Assembly: GCA_946557105.1 (NCBI GenBank)
Contig: CAMNSZ010000004.1
Span: 124,001 to 188,000, forward strand
DNA from: an uncultured Lachnospiraceae bacterium
Lineage (GTDB): Bacteria; Bacillota; Clostridia; Lachnospirales; Lachnospiraceae
Length of the DNA stretch: 64,000 bases
Direction of reading: 5' to 3'
Part shown: one piece after another, positions 53,403-61,560 of the stretch
Position numbering within the stretch: position 1 is the stretch's first letter
Layout: every line of letters starts with the position of its first letter
Program-made: the position numbers and the translations under genes
Notes under the pieces: generated by a model
Databases searched by the model: none
What the model was told of the DNA's origin: nothing
Seen by the model: the letters and a program-made list of their open reading frames with translations, nothing else

Positions 53403-55370
53403 ATGTATAACGAGGAAAAGGTTTTAGAGTTTGATAAAATAAAAGAGATGTGGGCGGAATATGCGTTTACGGAAGCTGCAAAGAAGCAGATATTTGAAAT
53501 GCAGCCCTTTCTTTTGGAGACGGAGCTTTTCTTGGCCTTGCGTCAGACTACGGAGGGCAGGACGATGATAGAAAGGTGCGGGAATCCCCCCATAGCGGCG
53601 CCTAACGGTATATTGGAGCTTTTGGATATTGCAGGAAGGGGAGACTGTCTTACGGCGGCGCAGCTTATGGAAATTGAGAATGCGCTGGTGGCGGTCAGGC
53701 GGTTTCGGGATTATCTGAACAAGGGAAAGCAGTATGAAATTTCTCTTGCCTATTATGAGGAGAATTTGCAGCCCATAGAGGAACTTAGAAGCACAATCAA
53801 TACACAGATAATAAACGGGTATGTGTCCGATTATGCAACTAAGCTGTTGAAATCTCTGAGAAACGATATTGTCTATGCGGAGGAGAAAATGCGGGAGAAG
53901 GCGGACGGGGTAATCCGGGCAAACAAGGAGTATATGTCGGACAGCTTCAGTACCGTGCGAAACGGTCATGTGTGCATTCCGGTTAAGAAGGAATATAAGT
54001 TTAAGATTGAAGGAAGCGTGATGGACAAATCATCCACGGGAAATACGCTTTTCGTGGAGCCTGCCGTCTCTGCAAGATATTACGAAGAGCTGCAGGAGCT
54101 TAAGCTTGAAGAAGAAAACGAGGTGCGCCGCATCTTGTATGAGCTGACGGCGGCGGTGGCAGAGAATGAGGAAGTACTCAGGAAAAATATCCGGACAATA
54201 GAGAAGCTTGATTTCATTTTCTCAAAGGGAAAGCTCAGCTTTTCCTATAGCGGCGTGGAGCCGGAGATTACACAGGACAGGAAAATATGTCTGACGGCTG
54301 CGAGGCATCCCCTTCTGAATAAAAATACTTGTGTGCCGCTGCAATTTTCTATTGGAAACGGAACAAACGGTATTGTTATCACGGGGCCCAACACCGGAGG
54401 AAAGACGGTAGCGGTCAAAACAGTGGCGTTGTGCTGTATGATGGCGCAGTGTGGGCTTCATGTACCGTGCGAGGAAGCCTTGCTTTGCATGAACAGCAAT
54501 TTCCTTTGTGATATCGGCGACGGACAGAATCTGTCGGAAAATCTGTCTACATTTTCCGCTCATATCACCAATGTGCTGGAGATTTTAAAACGGGTGAATG
54601 AGGAAAGTCTCGTGGTGATGGATGAGCTGGGCTCGGGAACGGATCCCTTGGAGGGCATGGGCATTGCGGTGGCCATTCTGGAGGAGCTTAAGAAAAGCGG
54701 AGCGCTTTTTTTAGTGACGACGCACTATCCCGAGGTGAAGGTGTACGCGGAGAGTAAGGAGGGCATTGTAAATGCCAGAATGACCTTTGACAGGGAAAAT
54801 TTAAAGCCTCTTTATCAGCTTGTGATAGGGGAGGCAGGCGAAAGTTGCGCCTTCTACATTGCAAAAAGGCTGGGTATGCCTTCGAGAATGCTAAGGCGCG
54901 CGGCTCTTGCCGCCTATGGTGAAAACGGATTGGGAGAAGCGGAGAGAGAAAACCTGCAGTGTCTTGACGTCTGCGATGTTTCGGAAGAGATAATGAGAGA
55001 GGAAAGAGAAAGTTTTACGGACCTTACGCCCATAGAGCGGAGGCAGGGGCCTCGCATTATCAGAAAAAAGGAGATAAAGAGTAGAAAGGAAATCGGTTTT
55101 CACAGAGGTGACAGCGTTATGGTCTATCCCGACAAGAAAATCGGCATTATATGCCGGGAGGCAAATGAGAAGGGAGTTTTGCAGGTACAGCTTCCGGGTA
55201 AGAAAATCTGGATGAACCACAAGAGAGTAAAGCTTTTGGTGGCGGCAAAGGAATTGTATCCGGAGGACTATGACTTTTCCATTATTTTTGATACGGTGGA
55301 AAACAGGAAGCTGCGCCATCAGATGGAAAGAAGGTATGTGGAGGGGGCGAAGATTATTTCCGAGGAGTGA
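53403..55370 (+). CDS. MutS2-like ATPase without Smr domain
   Basis: 655 residues with AAGGAAAGG upstream. It contains the MutS core and clamp helices (about 1-290) and an ATPase: Walker A GPNTGGKT (near 330), Walker B VVMDELGSGTDP, and THYPEVK. A KOW-like patch, HRGDSVMVYPDKKIGI, follows. The protein stops at the sequence RKLRHQMERRYVEGAKIISEE region, where MutS2 would continue into the Smr nuclease. There is no mismatch-recognition domain I. It is therefore a MutS2 relative, perhaps acting on branched DNA or ribosomes, not classic mismatch repair. Confidence 0.88.
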   Translation: MYNEEKVLEFDKIKEMWAEYAFTEAAKKQIFEMQPFLLETELFLALRQTTEGRTMIERCGNPPIAAPNGILELLDIAGRGDCLTAAQLMEIENALVAVRRFRDYLNKGKQYEISLAYYEENLQPIEELRSTINTQIINGYVSDYATKLLKSLRNDIVYAEEKMREKADGVIRANKEYMSDSFSTVRNGHVCIPVKKEYKFKIEGSVMDKSSTGNTLFVEPAVSARYYEELQELKLEEENEVRRILYELTAAVAENEEVLRKNIRTIEKLDFIFSKGKLSFSYSGVEPEITQDRKICLTAARHPLLNKNTCVPLQFSIGNGTNGIVITGPNTGGKTVAVKTVALCCMMAQCGLHVPCEEALLCMNSNFLCDIGDGQNLSENLSTFSAHITNVLEILKRVNEESLVVMDELGSGTDPLEGMGIAVAILEELKKSGALFLVTTHYPEVKVYAESKEGIVNARMTFDRENLKPLYQLVIGEAGESCAFYIAKRLGMPSRMLRRAALAAYGENGLGEAERENLQCLDVCDVSEEIMREERESFTDLTPIERRQGPRIIRKKEIKSRKEIGFHRGDSVMVYPDKKIGIICREANEKGVLQVQLPGKKIWMNHKRVKLLVAAKELYPEDYDFSIIFDTVENRKLRHQMERRYVEGAKIISEE

Positions 55371-55550
55371 CGCTGGGCAGTGAAGACATTATCAGCACGC
55401 ATTTTTCCATATGGGGGCAACATTATGCCATTCCCAGAAGCCGTCTGTTCCTATATGATAGAGATGTGGCATATTTTCACTTAATATCTATTATAGGAAA
55501 CAAAAAGGCAAACCGCTAAGGCGGCCGAAAGTTTTCGGAACGGAGGCAAA

Positions 55551-56714
55551 ATGAAGGATACAACGATAGGCATGAAGCCGGCGCTGGGCTGGAATTCATG
55601 GAACACTTTTACATGGGATATTAATGAAGCCCTGATTAAGGAGACGGCTGACAGTCTGGTAGAGAACGGATACAAGGATGCAGGGTATGAGTATCTTGTG
55701 ATTGACGATTGTTGGAGCTTAAAGGAGAGAGACGCTCAGGGAAACCTTGTTGCAGACCCTAAGAAATTTCCCAACGGAATGAAGGCGGTTGCGGACTATG
55801 TTCATAGTAAGGGTCTGAAATTCGGCATGTATTCCTGTGCGGGAACCCATACCTGCGCGGGTTTCCCCGGCAGCTTTGAGCATGAATTTCAGGATGCGAA
55901 GCAGTTCGCGGCTTGGGATGTGGACTATCTGAAATACGATTATTGCTTTAAGCCCCGCTATATGTCGGGAGAGCTGTTGTATAAGCGCATGAGCCTTGCC
56001 CTCAGAAACTGCGGCAGGGATATTCTCTTTTCCGCCTGCAACTGGGGGGAGGACAATGTACATCAGTGGATTCGTGAGTCGGGGGCGCATTCCTATCGTT
56101 CCACACCGGACATTCAGGATAATTGGGAGTCTATTTGTAAAATTGCCGTTTCACAGCTCGACAAGGTTCCCTTTACGGGCAATTACTGCCATAATGACAT
56201 GGATATGCTCGTGGTGGGGATGTACGGCGGGAGCAACAGCGATTTTATAGGCAGTAAAATCGGCGGCTGTACGGACAGCCAGTACAAAACCCATTTTGCC
56301 CTCTGGTGTATGATGGGCTCTCCTCTTATGATTGGCTGCGATATCCGCTCGGCAAATCAGGCCACGAAGGATATTTTACAGAATAAGGATATGATAGCCA
56401 TCAATCAGGACAAGGAGGCGAGAGGCGCTTACCGCATTAAGGTGGAGCCCCAATGGTTCAATGAAAACGAGGCGTTTGTGCTGGTGAAGGCTTTGGAGAA
56501 CGGCGACCTTGCCGTCGGTTTATTTAATTTAAGCGACGCGCCCAGAGAGCTGACGGTACAGTTTTGGGATATGGGAATTCCCAGCGCCGCAGGAGCCGCA
56601 TTATCCCTGTACGATTGCTGGGAACATAAGGAGCTTGGAGTGTTTAAGGAAAGGTATGCCGTTACGGTGCCGGCAAACGACTGTGTAGTGGTGCGTGCGA
56701 AGCTGGTGTGCTAA
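55551..56714 (+). CDS. GH27 alpha-galactosidase
   Basis: 387 residues with GGAGG upstream. PALGWNSWNTF at the start, YLVIDDCW, GLKFGMYSCAGTHTC, YLKYDYC (nucleophile Asp near 130) and CHNDMDMLVVGMYGG (acid/base Asp near 216) are diagnostic of GH27. A small beta domain closes the protein. No signal peptide is present, so it is cytoplasmic and removes alpha-linked galactose from imported oligosaccharides. Related GH27 enzymes include alpha-N-acetylgalactosaminidases, but galactosidase is more likely. Confidence 0.93.
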   Translation: MKDTTIGMKPALGWNSWNTFTWDINEALIKETADSLVENGYKDAGYEYLVIDDCWSLKERDAQGNLVADPKKFPNGMKAVADYVHSKGLKFGMYSCAGTHTCAGFPGSFEHEFQDAKQFAAWDVDYLKYDYCFKPRYMSGELLYKRMSLALRNCGRDILFSACNWGEDNVHQWIRESGAHSYRSTPDIQDNWESICKIAVSQLDKVPFTGNYCHNDMDMLVVGMYGGSNSDFIGSKIGGCTDSQYKTHFALWCMMGSPLMIGCDIRSANQATKDILQNKDMIAINQDKEARGAYRIKVEPQWFNENEAFVLVKALENGDLAVGLFNLSDAPRELTVQFWDMGIPSAAGAALSLYDCWEHKELGVFKERYAVTVPANDCVVVRAKLVC

Positions 56715-56716
56715 TT

Positions 56717-56923
56717 ATGGAAGGATTGCACAGTTCATGTATGCAGTGCGCATCTCGCCTTACCTCGGATGAGAAGGCGATTTATATGAAGCTGGTGAGC
56801 CGCACTGCTTCAAGGTTTTTATGTCTGGATTGCCTCAGCGAGAAGCTGGGCTGTACCAGACAGGCGCTGGAGGAACGAATCAGGTACTATAGAGAGAGCG
56901 GCAACTGCGTGCTTTTTCGGTAG
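56717..56923 (+). CDS. Small protein with two Cys pairs (possible zinc binding)
   Basis: 68 residues from ATG 56717, 2 bases after the GH27 stop. CMQC (about 9-12) and CLDC (about 37-40) could bind one zinc ion. The tail QALEERIRYYRESGNC looks helical. The gene ends two bases before the convergent ABC permease. No family recognised; coupled expression with GH27 is likely from spacing. Confidence 0.62.
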   Translation: MEGLHSSCMQCASRLTSDEKAIYMKLVSRTASRFLCLDCLSEKLGCTRQALEERIRYYRESGNCVLFR

Positions 56924-56924
56924 C

Positions 56925-57710
56925 CTATGAAAATTGCTTTCTGCCGTTTTTTTTCAGGCTGATGAAAAGTAAAAGACCGGAAAGCGCTCCCGTAAACAGA
57001 AAAGCCTGAAGCAGAGGCATGAAGTTATAGTCCTTTCCTATCCAAACGTCTGCAAAGTCCTTTGTGATATAGGTGGTGGGCAACAGCCTCGAGACCATTT
57101 GTACGGGGGAGGGAAGCATTTCATAATTTACTCCCATCATACCGCTTACAATCATAACACCAAAATACAGAATCATGGAAATGCAATAGGTGACGCCGAA
57201 CTTTTGGAAAAAGGAGGCAATGGAATGCGCCAACAAAAAGGAAATAACGCCAAGAACCAAAATGCAAAGGGCATAGTACAAAAAACCGGACAGGACGGGA
57301 GGGTTAATTTCCAATACCAGAAACCCTACTGCAAAATATAGGACAAATGCCATCAGTAAAAAGATACCTTCGGAAATAATACGGTTTATAATAGTCGCAA
57401 TAGGGGGAATTCCAAAAAGAGACATTCTTTGAGGAATTCCCTTTTCCAGTTCTTGTGAATAGGTTGCGGAGTAACCCATTAAAATAGTTGCAAGAGGAAT
57501 CATAGTGCCTATGCCCAGATACATACCTGTAACAGCTGCGTTTAAGGCGGAACTGTCGGGTATTTCAGACCGCATGACAATGGCTATGATTACAGACATT
57601 AAAACGGGCATTCCGACGCCAAAAATATGAATATAGGGATTCCCTGTAATTGTGCGGAATTCAAATAGTATCATAGCGGGTGAAAGTCTTGTCTTTTTAT
57701 GAGTTTTCAT
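56925..57710 (-). CDS. ABC-2 type transporter permease
   Basis: 261 residues from the ATG at 57710, with AGGAG about 10 bases upstream; the frame extends to 57770 but that lies within the ATPase gene. Six hydrophobic segments with the ABC-2 pattern: ILFEFRTITGNPYIHIF start, GIPQRMSLFGIPP in the cytoplasmic loop, LLPTTYITKDFADVW before the last helix. It overlaps the end of the ATPase gene by 14 bp and forms a two-gene exporter with it. Confidence 0.87.
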   Translation of the reverse strand: MKTHKKTRLSPAMILFEFRTITGNPYIHIFGVGMPVLMSVIIAIVMRSEIPDSSALNAAVTGMYLGIGTMIPLATILMGYSATYSQELEKGIPQRMSLFGIPPIATIINRIISEGIFLLMAFVLYFAVGFLVLEINPPVLSGFLYYALCILVLGVISFLLAHSIASFFQKFGVTYCISMILYFGVMIVSGMMGVNYEMLPSPVQMVSRLLPTTYITKDFADVWIGKDYNFMPLLQAFLFTGALSGLLLFISLKKNGRKQFS

Positions 57711-58584
57711 AGCGGCGCGTCTCCTTATAATATGCGTTTTTAGCGTTGCTGTACATGATTTCAATGTCATTGTTGCTGCGCTTATAATTAATATTTGCAG
57801 TCAGCAGCAGCTTGCTGAGTTCGAGCTCCTCCGCTTCATCCTTGAGCGAAATAGCAATCAGATGGGAGGGAGAAGACAGCTTATGATATTTTTCTACAAG
57901 AACCTGATTTTCGGGGGAAGACTCGAAAATAATGACGGAGTGACCGCAGTATTTCTTGAAAAGAGCGTCCTTTTGTCCATAGTCGATGACCTTTCCCTTG
58001 TCGAGAATCAAAAGTTTATTTGCCATTTGTTCTAATTCCTCATAATAGTGGGAAACGATGCAGAGACTGGAGCTTTTATCAGAATACCAATTTATGAGCT
58101 TCTCCATAAGCTTTTGCCTTGTCTCGAAATCAAGACCGGAGGTAACCTCGTCGTAAAAGGTGAGAGGAGCGTCCTGCATCATGACCAGAATAATGGTAAA
58201 ACGCTGTTTCTGTCCGCCGGAAAGCTTGGTATACTTTTTCCTTAAACAGTCCTCAAATTCAAAATAAGAAATAAGCTCCTTTAGTTGAGGGCTGTTGGCA
58301 ATCTTTGTCTGCAAGATTGCCTCCATGATATACCTGCAGGGCATGGCGTCCGTGTATTCATTAAACTGCATATGAGTGGCAATTTCTTCCGGCTTTAAGT
58401 CAGAGCGGATAGTACCGCTGTAATTTACAAGACCTAGGATGCTTTTAATCAGAGTGGTTTTCCCGGCGCCGTTGGAGCCGATAATCCCTACCCGGTCTCC
58501 CTCGCAAAACCGAATCGGTTCCGTGATATTTAAAGCGATATCCGAGCCGTATTTTACGGTCAGTTTTTCAATGGTCAGCTGCAT
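57697..58584 (-). CDS. ABC transporter ATP-binding protein
   Basis: 295 residues with AAGGAGAC upstream. Walker A IIGSNGAGKTT (about 34-44), signature KLSGGQKQ, Walker B LTFYDEVTSGLD (with Tyr-Asp-Glu in place of Leu-Asp-Glu, catalytic Glu kept), and SHYYEELEQ. The tail (about 210-295) is an accessory domain. It is expressed from its own promoter (58682-58710) carrying direct repeats that probably bind the response regulator encoded upstream. Likely substrates are antimicrobial peptides or similar (inference). Confidence 0.9.
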   Translation of the reverse strand: MQLTIEKLTVKYGSDIALNITEPIRFCEGDRVGIIGSNGAGKTTLIKSILGLVNYSGTIRSDLKPEEIATHMQFNEYTDAMPCRYIMEAILQTKIANSPQLKELISYFEFEDCLRKKYTKLSGGQKQRFTIILVMMQDAPLTFYDEVTSGLDFETRQKLMEKLINWYSDKSSSLCIVSHYYEELEQMANKLLILDKGKVIDYGQKDALFKKYCGHSVIIFESSPENQVLVEKYHKLSSPSHLIAISLKDEAEELELSKLLLTANINYKRSNNDIEIMYSNAKNAYYKETRRYENS

Positions 58585-58681
58585 ATTGTGTCTCCTTTCG
58601 TGCTAAAGCGGCGGTTTTGCCATATCATCAAGGACTGCCGCTTTGGTACAGCATTTCATGAATAATGATGTGCCGATAGCT

Positions 58682-58710
58682 ATAATATAGCAGGCTCTTA
58701 TGAAATTCAA
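58682..58710 (-). promoter_or_regulatory. Promoter of the ABC ATPase-permease operon
   Basis: On the minus strand: TTGAAT (58710-58705), 17-bp spacer, TATTAT (58687-58682). The -35 lies between two of the direct repeats. Confidence 0.65.
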
Positions 58711-58726
58711 ATGAAGCCGATGTGAA
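58700..58726 (-). promoter_or_regulatory. Three 11-bp-spaced direct repeats, likely response-regulator site
   Basis: On the minus strand, TTCAC (58726-58722), TTCAT (58715-58711) and TTCAT (58704-58700) recur at exactly 11-bp spacing over the -35. This geometry fits OmpR/PhoB-family dimers binding one face of DNA. Confidence 0.6.
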
Positions 58727-58742
58727 AATTACATGGAGATTG

Positions 58743-60221
58743 CTATAAATCCTTTTCCCTGCCAAAAATAACGGAAGCAGAAACACTGTCGGCATGGTTT
58801 TCTACAAGAAGAGCGGCGTTTTGCAGCTTCGCATAATAGGATGCGATATACAAGCCCAAGCCGTGTCCGGCGCTTTCGTCTGCGTGATTACCGCTGACAA
58901 AGGGGTCATAGACGTGAGGAAGGATGTCGTCAGGTATGTTGACGCCATGATTTTTTATGGTAAGAGCATGGGCTGTGACGCTGATTTCGATCATCTCTCC
59001 CCGGGGTGTATATTTTACCGCATTGGAAATCAGATTATCCAATATCTGTGAAAGAAGGTACTCGTCTGACAGAATAATAAGCTCCGCCGCATCGCTGCGG
59101 GTAATCTGCAGCTGCTTTTCGGAAATAACAAGCCGATAGTCAAAAAGGCACTTATTTAAGACGGCTATAAGGTTCAGGGTTTGGAGCTGCTGCCGTTCCT
59201 GGCAGTGATTGAGGGATAAAATATCCTCTACCATTTTGCGCATGGATAGCAGCTGGCTTTTTACCTTTGGAAGAAATTCTTTAGTATTCTGGTATTTTCC
59301 CACTTGATGAATCATGCCGTCCAGCAGTAAAAGAGCGGCGGAAATAGGGGTTTTCAGTTTATGGGAGGACGCGCGCATAAAAATTTCCTGCCGTTTGTTC
59401 TCCTCCTCCAATGCTTTGTTCTGCTTTTCCAAAGCGGTATATAAGGGGGTGAGAATACCTCGGGAATAGACCTGTGAGAAAATAAGCACCAGAAGTAAAA
59501 CTACAGAGCATATCATGGGAAGGCTTTGTAGTACTACCGGACGTATCTCGTTCATATCCGGCATCATGGAGGTTAATATGGTAAGCACAAAGCTGTCTGA
59601 AGTATCTTCCATAGCAAAATAGGAGACATAGGTATTGGCGCTGTCTGTCACCGCAGCCTCTATGATAATACAATGATCGGACGCCGTATGGACTTTTGTG
59701 TATAGTTCCCTGTATTCTGCCGTATTTCCAAACGTGGCGGCGGCAGTGAACGGAAGAGAGAAAAAGCCCTCCTTTTTCTCCAATAATTCTTTCCAGCGGG
59801 TAAGCGACGCTTCCGTGTCGTCAAACAGATGCTTGCGGTCCTCCTCGTTTAGAGAAGAAATATCCTTATATTGGAAGAGAATCCCTTGTAATTCCATGAG
59901 AATTGTTTTGGCGTAGTCCTCCTTTGCAGTCAGTTCTATGTGAAACGCAGGACCTGCAAGAAAGACGGAATCTCCCTTATAAGGAATCTTTGCGGAAATA
60001 CTGTTTGCTGAGCTTGTCGCTTTTATCCCTTCATAGACACCGTTTTTTACAAATTCCCTGTGTAGCGTTTTGACGGATTTCAGGTTCTGCTCCATTCTAT
60101 AATCCACATAGAGGGAGGGCAGCATATAGAGAAAGTAACCCACAAGAAAGCAGAGTAGAATGAGGGCAAGCAGTATACTGTAAAGCCGGTTTTTGTAATC
60201 CAGCCCCTTCTGTGTGTTCAT
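58743..60221 (-). CDS. Sensor histidine kinase
   Basis: 492 residues. Two membrane helices (about 15-37 and 240-260) frame an outside sensor domain of ~200 residues. The kinase core has ASSHKLKTPISAAL with the phospho-accepting His (near 294), NLISNAVKYTPRG (N box), and GHGLGLYIAS near the end. The start overlaps the end of the response-regulator gene by 4 bp. The pair probably senses an envelope-acting compound and drives the ABC genes downstream, as in Bce-like and related modules, though the ABC type differs from BceAB. Confidence 0.93.
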   Translation of the reverse strand: MNTQKGLDYKNRLYSILLALILLCFLVGYFLYMLPSLYVDYRMEQNLKSVKTLHREFVKNGVYEGIKATSSANSISAKIPYKGDSVFLAGPAFHIELTAKEDYAKTILMELQGILFQYKDISSLNEEDRKHLFDDTEASLTRWKELLEKKEGFFSLPFTAAATFGNTAEYRELYTKVHTASDHCIIIEAAVTDSANTYVSYFAMEDTSDSFVLTILTSMMPDMNEIRPVVLQSLPMICSVVLLLVLIFSQVYSRGILTPLYTALEKQNKALEEENKRQEIFMRASSHKLKTPISAALLLLDGMIHQVGKYQNTKEFLPKVKSQLLSMRKMVEDILSLNHCQERQQLQTLNLIAVLNKCLFDYRLVISEKQLQITRSDAAELIILSDEYLLSQILDNLISNAVKYTPRGEMIEISVTAHALTIKNHGVNIPDDILPHVYDPFVSGNHADESAGHGLGLYIASYYAKLQNAALLVENHADSVSASVIFGREKDL

Positions 60222-60901
60222 GAACCTTCCTCCTCATATTGATAGCCTACCCCAATAACGGTTTTGATACAGTTTACAGGCAGTTTTTTTCGCAGATTTT
60301 TTATATGGGCGTCAATAATACGGTCGTTGCCGATGTATTCCTCATTGTAAATGTGTAAAATCAGTTGTTCTCTGGTAAAGACTCTGGAGGGAGACTGATA
60401 GAGGGTTTTGAGCAGCAGGTATTCGCTGAGCGTCAAGGGAAGCTTTTCACCTGCGTAGTAGGCGCTGTAGGAAGCCTCCTGTAAATACAGCCCCCGCTTT
60501 TTCTCCATAGCCTTGACGGGAACGCCCGCTGTGCGCCGTAGGATTGTTTCCAGCCTTTTTAAAAGGATAATAGGGGAGACGGGCTTTATAATGTAATCGT
60601 CCGCATAAAGACTAAAGGCCTGTACCTGTGTTTTCTCGTCGTCTAATGCAGTCAGCATAAGAGTGGCGGTCTGAGGATAATGCTCCTTTATATATTTTAA
60701 AACCTCAAAGCCGTCCACGCCCGGCACCATAATATCCAGTACCGCAAGGTCGCAGGTGTTTTCCTGCAGCCAAGAAAGCGCCTCGTCGCCGCGCGCCGTT
60801 TCCGTCACGGCATAGCCGGATATTTTCATATATTCTGTCAGAACCTCACGGATTGTGGACTCATCCTCCAAAAAAAGTATGCGATAAGGTTTTGGCTCCA
60901 T
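60218..60901 (-). CDS. OmpR/PhoB-family response regulator
   Basis: 227 residues from the ATG at 60901, with GAGGAAA upstream; the frame extends to 60961 without a site. Receiver domain: LFLEDE acidic pair near 9-14, phospho-acceptor Asp near 56 in LAVLDIMVPG, and IIKPVSP Lys. The C-terminal winged helix contains LTLSEYLLLKTL and VFTREQLILHIY, RIIDAHIKNLRKKL. Transcribed from within or near the 70-bp repeats. Likely activates the promoter at 58682-58710 (inference from repeats). Confidence 0.95.
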   Translation of the reverse strand: MEPKPYRILFLEDESTIREVLTEYMKISGYAVTETARGDEALSWLQENTCDLAVLDIMVPGVDGFEVLKYIKEHYPQTATLMLTALDDEKTQVQAFSLYADDYIIKPVSPIILLKRLETILRRTAGVPVKAMEKKRGLYLQEASYSAYYAGEKLPLTLSEYLLLKTLYQSPSRVFTREQLILHIYNEEYIGNDRIIDAHIKNLRKKLPVNCIKTVIGVGYQYEEEGS

Positions 60902-60979
60902 GTTTCCTCGTTTCTGCGCCGCTTTTTGCGTATTGTAAGTTTGCGGTGGCAGCGCGGACACAAACTTATACTATAATTT

Positions 60980-61185
60980 CATGCGCCTAAGCGCATATGG
61001 AATCAGAAGTTGAAACAATGCTTTTTGTTTCAATATTGTACCACAAACTCATGCGCCTAAGCGCATATGGAATCGGAAGTTGAAACAATGCTTTTTTGTT
61101 TCAATATTGTACCACAAACTCATGCGCCTAAGCGCATATGGAATCAGAAGTTGAAACAATGCTTTTTTGTTTCAATATTGTACCA
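60980..61185. repeat. Three tandem 70-bp repeats, each with two hairpins
   Basis: Units 60980-61049 (70 bp), 61050-61120 (71 bp, one extra T) and 61121-61185 (65 bp, truncated end) are almost identical; unit 2 has one G-for-A change. Each holds ATGCGC-CTAA-GCGCAT and TTGAAACA-N9/10-TGTTTCAA inverted repeats. There are no variable spacers. They fill the region upstream of the response-regulator gene. No gene or known element is recognised. Confidence 0.85.
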
Positions 61186-61291
61186 TGTTAATATGAATTT
61201 CGTATGAAAATTTGGTATAAAATATGCAGGAATATTTTTTATGGGGATGTATGGATATGCTAGGCACAGGGATATTAAAGTAAAAAAATAA

Positions 61292-61320
61292 TTGCAAAAT
61301 AAGAAGTTATATAGTAATAT
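61292..61320 (+). promoter_or_regulatory. Promoter of the leader/MFS unit
   Basis: TTGCAA (61292-61297), 17-bp spacer, TAATAT (61315-61320). Confidence 0.5.
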
Positions 61321-61352
61321 TTGAGATAGAAATAAAATGAGAGGTTAGCTTT

Positions 61353-61445
61353 ATGTTTTGGAAAATGACAAATCTCCAATTAAAAAAAGGTTATATTTTT
61401 CCCATTTATGGGGATAGTGCGCCTTTTTATGAAGATTTGCAGTAA
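61353..61445 (+). CDS. Possible 30-residue leader peptide upstream of MFS gene
   Basis: AGAGG eight to nine bases before ATG; encodes MFWKMTNLQLKKGYIF and 14 more residues, then TAA. It starts about 26 nt after the predicted transcript start. No homologue recognised. Its position before an attenuator-like hairpin suggests a regulatory role. Confidence 0.4.
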   Translation: MFWKMTNLQLKKGYIFPIYGDSAPFYEDLQ

Positions 61446-61519
61446 GCCGGATAGGACTAATTAATAGGTATTCCATTCATTTTACTCACAATATAACAAA
61501 TCTTTTTCATTGGTACAGT

Positions 61520-61560
61520 ATCTCCTTGACGATTTTAATTTAAAGTTAAGGAGATTTTTT
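61520..61560 (+). promoter_or_regulatory. Hairpin sequestering the MFS ribosome binding site
   Basis: ATCTCCTT (61520-61527) pairs with AAGGAGAT (61548-61555), which is the Shine-Dalgarno site of the MFS gene. Six T follow directly and end at the ATG (61561). The same element could block translation or terminate transcription. Confidence 0.65.

Noticed and set aside
60980..61185. CRISPR array
   Set aside because: Units are almost identical over their full length with no unique spacers, and no cas genes are near.
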